From Dehalococcoidales bacterium (lineage in GTDB: Bacteria; Chloroflexota; Dehalococcoidia; Dehalococcoidales; JAUXAE01), in the NCBI GenBank assembly GCA_030620035.1, contig JAUXAE010000044.1:1-8406 (forward strand): DNA of 8,406 bases. The letters are read 5' to 3'. Shown one piece after another: positions 7,384-8,406 of this stretch. The translations under genes and the position numbers were made by a program. The notes beneath the pieces were generated by a model, which was given only the letters and a program-made list of their open reading frames with translations, was not told the DNA's origin and did no database searches. The stretch's first letter is position 1; every line of letters starts with the position of its first letter.

Positions 7384-7417
7384 TTCTCTGATTTTACCAG
7401 TTCTCTGATTTTACCAG
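7384..7417. repeat. Perfect 17-bp tandem duplication at the methyltransferase 3' end
   Basis: TTCTCTGATTTTACCAG occurs twice back to back (7384-7400 and 7401-7417). In the minus-strand reading the first unit encodes Leu-Val-Lys-Ser-Glu and the second supplies Trp and the TAA stop. Removing one unit would give the C-terminus VKSEKK and a TAG stop just 10 bases before ahcY. A 17-base repeat is not a multiple of three, so it changed the frame at this junction. Confidence 0.9.
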
Positions 7418-8083
7418 AACAAGCTGCCAGGGGACTAATCGGGCAATGGCAAAATCATCGGTCTTGATTATTCTATAGCCGGCATTTTTTAGTGACTCAG
7501 CAGGGTAGATGGGACGGCAATTAAAATACTTGGGTATCTTCAGATGCAGCCACTCATAGATTCTTACGAACAGTGAGCCCTCTCTAGCCTCCTTGGTCAG
7601 GCTGACCAGGCACAGCCGGCCGCCGACCTTTAGCACCCTCTTAATCTCCTTTAGCACCCTGGGAATATCCGGTGTATCAAAGAGCTCCAGGGTGCCGGCC
7701 ATGTAGACCGCATCAAATTTGCCATCCTCATAGGGCATCTTCCTGGCATCCCCTTCATATAGCTCCACCCTTTCCCCAAGCCCGGCTCTTTTAAGTCTTT
7801 TTGTGGTTATCTCTAGCATCTGGGGCGTTATATCAATGCCATAGACTTTACCGTTTTTACCCACCGAGCTGGCCATTTCCTTTAGCGAATATCCGGTGCC
7901 AAAACCTATCTCAAGCACTACCTCACCGGGCCTAAGCGACAGCAGTTTCAGTCCCCTTCTCCTTAGTCCTTTCTCGAATATCCCCTCAGCGATGGTGTAG
8001 CATCGGCTTAGGGTGGTGTAGCCCTCCCTTATCTCCTGTGGGCTTACCGCTACCGGCAACACCTTTTTCTGGTTATCAGCCAC
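7394..8083 (-). CDS. Class I SAM-dependent methyltransferase (UbiE/Methyltransf_11-like), 229 aa
   Basis: It transfers a methyl group from SAM to an unidentified acceptor. The SAM-binding Rossmann fold is clear: motif I VVLEIGFGTG at residues 55-64, an acidic end of strand 2 in YGIDIT with Asp84, GDARKMPYEDGKFDAVYMAG at 111-130, and the post-motif helix and strand VLKEIKRVLKVGGRLCLVS at 143-161. The arrangement resembles UbiE/COQ5-type methyltransferases, but a quinone substrate cannot be inferred. It heads an operon with ahcY and metK, so its product S-adenosylhomocysteine can be recycled locally. The start is GTG at 8083, the first start after an in-frame TAG, with no good Shine-Dalgarno. 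A GTG at codon 8 is an alternative. The last residues and stop come from a 17-bp tandem duplication. No signal peptide or membrane segment is seen. Confidence 0.88.
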   Translation of the reverse strand: MADNQKKVLPVAVSPQEIREGYTTLSRCYTIAEGIFEKGLRRRGLKLLSLRPGEVVLEIGFGTGYSLKEMASSVGKNGKVYGIDITPQMLEITTKRLKRAGLGERVELYEGDARKMPYEDGKFDAVYMAGTLELFDTPDIPRVLKEIKRVLKVGGRLCLVSLTKEAREGSLFVRIYEWLHLKIPKYFNCRPIYPAESLKNAGYRIIKTDDFAIARLVPWQLVLVKSENW

Positions 8084-8134
8084 TAGTTCTATCTAGAATC
8101 TGCTTAATACTGCTACTTATGGGCTCGGAAGTAT

Positions 8135-8151
8135 CAATTATAACATAATTG
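8135..8151. repeat. 7-bp inverted repeat over the promoter, possible operator
   Basis: CAATTAT (8135-8141), AAC, then ATAATTG (8145-8151) is a perfect inverted repeat with a 3-bp centre. It covers the whole extended -10 region of the SAM-cycle operon, where a bound repressor would block RNA polymerase. The AT-rich composition makes chance symmetry possible. Confidence 0.4.
8137..8145 (-). promoter_or_regulatory. Extended -10 promoter for the methyltransferase-ahcY-metK operon
   Basis: The minus strand reads TGTTATAAT, a perfect TATAAT with the TG extended -10 dinucleotide. The hexamer 17 bases upstream (GAAGTT) is a weak -35, as is common with extended -10 promoters. Transcription would begin near 8130, giving a leader of roughly 45-50 bases before the GTG at 8083. 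That is too short for a typical SAM or SAH riboswitch. Confidence 0.55.
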
Positions 8152-8183
8152 CTTGGCAGAACTTCCACTATCAATGCTCCATG

Positions 8184-8406
8184 CTACTTCTTTTCCATAC
8201 CAATGATGTACCAATCTTCAGGCGGGTCGTATTGAGTATCAACTATCAAATGGGTGATATTAAGGCTCGGATACAGGTTCTTCAAGTCTCTCAAGTCTAC
8301 TTTTTCGAACCTCTTTTTGTTATTAAGGTAGGCTTGTTCGGTCAGTGCGTTCGATACATAGTCCTCTTTAGTTCGTCTTAGAATCCGTTTAATCGCTGCC
8401 TCCTGT
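8184..8406 (-). CDS. 3' end of an unidentified gene, cut by the window edge
   Basis: An open minus-strand frame enters at the window edge and ends in TAG at 8184-8186. The 73 visible residues begin QEAAIKRILRRTKEDYV and end PPEDWYIIGMEKK. The only Met is close to the end, so the start lies outside the window. The N-terminal part is basic and helical, and the end (ITHLIVDTQYD, WYIIGMEKK) looks like a beta strand pair. I do not recognise the family. Codon use looks protein-like and the DNA is AT-richer than the SAM-cycle genes, as in the left-end orphan. The opposite-strand frame over the same stretch is the weaker choice. Confidence 0.6.
   Translation of the reverse strand, partial: QEAAIKRILRRTKEDYVSNALTEQAYLNNKKRFEKVDLRDLKNLYPSLNITHLIVDTQYDPPEDWYIIGMEKK

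Noticed and set aside
8084..8136. Possible SAM or SAH riboswitch ahead of the SAM-cycle operon
   Set aside because: The leader after the likely transcript start is under about 50 bases, and I see no paired-helix scaffold or terminator.
8280..8300. Short direct repeat TCAAGTCT, twice
   Set aside because: It is explained by the coding sequence of two similar peptide steps (DLR-DLK) and is not an array.
8181..8381. Plus-strand frame of 66 codons at the right end
   Set aside because: It is antisense to the partial gene tail, is hydrophobic/AT-derived in look and has no ribosome site. The minus-strand frame fits the direction of all the other genes.

Overview
Every gene I can support lies on the minus strand, so the window is read from right to left. 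It looks like an anaerobic or thermophile-related bacterium, most plausibly Chloroflexota (Dehalococcoidia-like). That is an inference from the fused-function sugar isomerase (PGI/PMI), the short archaeal/Thermotoga-type AhcY and their neighbourhood; no marker gene proves it. The centre (about 1.2-8.1 kb) is GC-rich. Both ends are AT-richer by hand count of single 60-base lines: 61-120 has 20 G+C, 8281-8340 has 22, and 4261-4320 has 43. This suggests accessory genes flanking a housekeeping core. No intergenic gap exceeds about 120 bases.

Right block (8406 to 4883). The 3' end of an unidentified gene (8184-8406) is followed by a short AT-rich spacer with an extended -10 promoter inside a perfect 7-bp inverted repeat. 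This promoter precedes a compact three-gene SAM-cycle operon: a class I SAM-dependent methyltransferase, ahcY (removes the S-adenosylhomocysteine that methyltransferases make) and metK (makes SAM). Two lesions stand out. metK is broken by a single missing base near 5158/5159. A perfect 17-bp tandem duplication at the end of the methyltransferase gene has replaced its last two codons and stop, and has moved that stop from 10 to 27 bases before ahcY.

Intergenic element (4765-4882). Two strong G/C-rich hairpins lie behind metK. One is a perfect 12-bp-stem palindrome of dispersed-repeat type, the other is terminator-like. They separate the two operons.

Left block (4764 to 58). A 72-residue two-helix membrane protein overlaps the start of a phosphoglucomutase/phosphomannomutase. 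That gene is tightly coupled (2-base gap) to a bifunctional phosphoglucose/phosphomannose isomerase. Together the two enzymes interconvert fructose-6-P, glucose-6-P/mannose-6-P and the 1-phosphates that feed nucleotide-sugar synthesis. Six bases further on is a helical protein with a HEPN-like R-x4-H motif, then an unrecognised AT-richer 357-residue orphan.

I found no CRISPR array, tRNA, rRNA, transposase or riboswitch. The most interesting items are the metK frameshift, the duplication that rewrote a stop codon, the palindrome over the SAM-operon promoter, and the HEPN-like gene joined to a sugar-phosphate operon.
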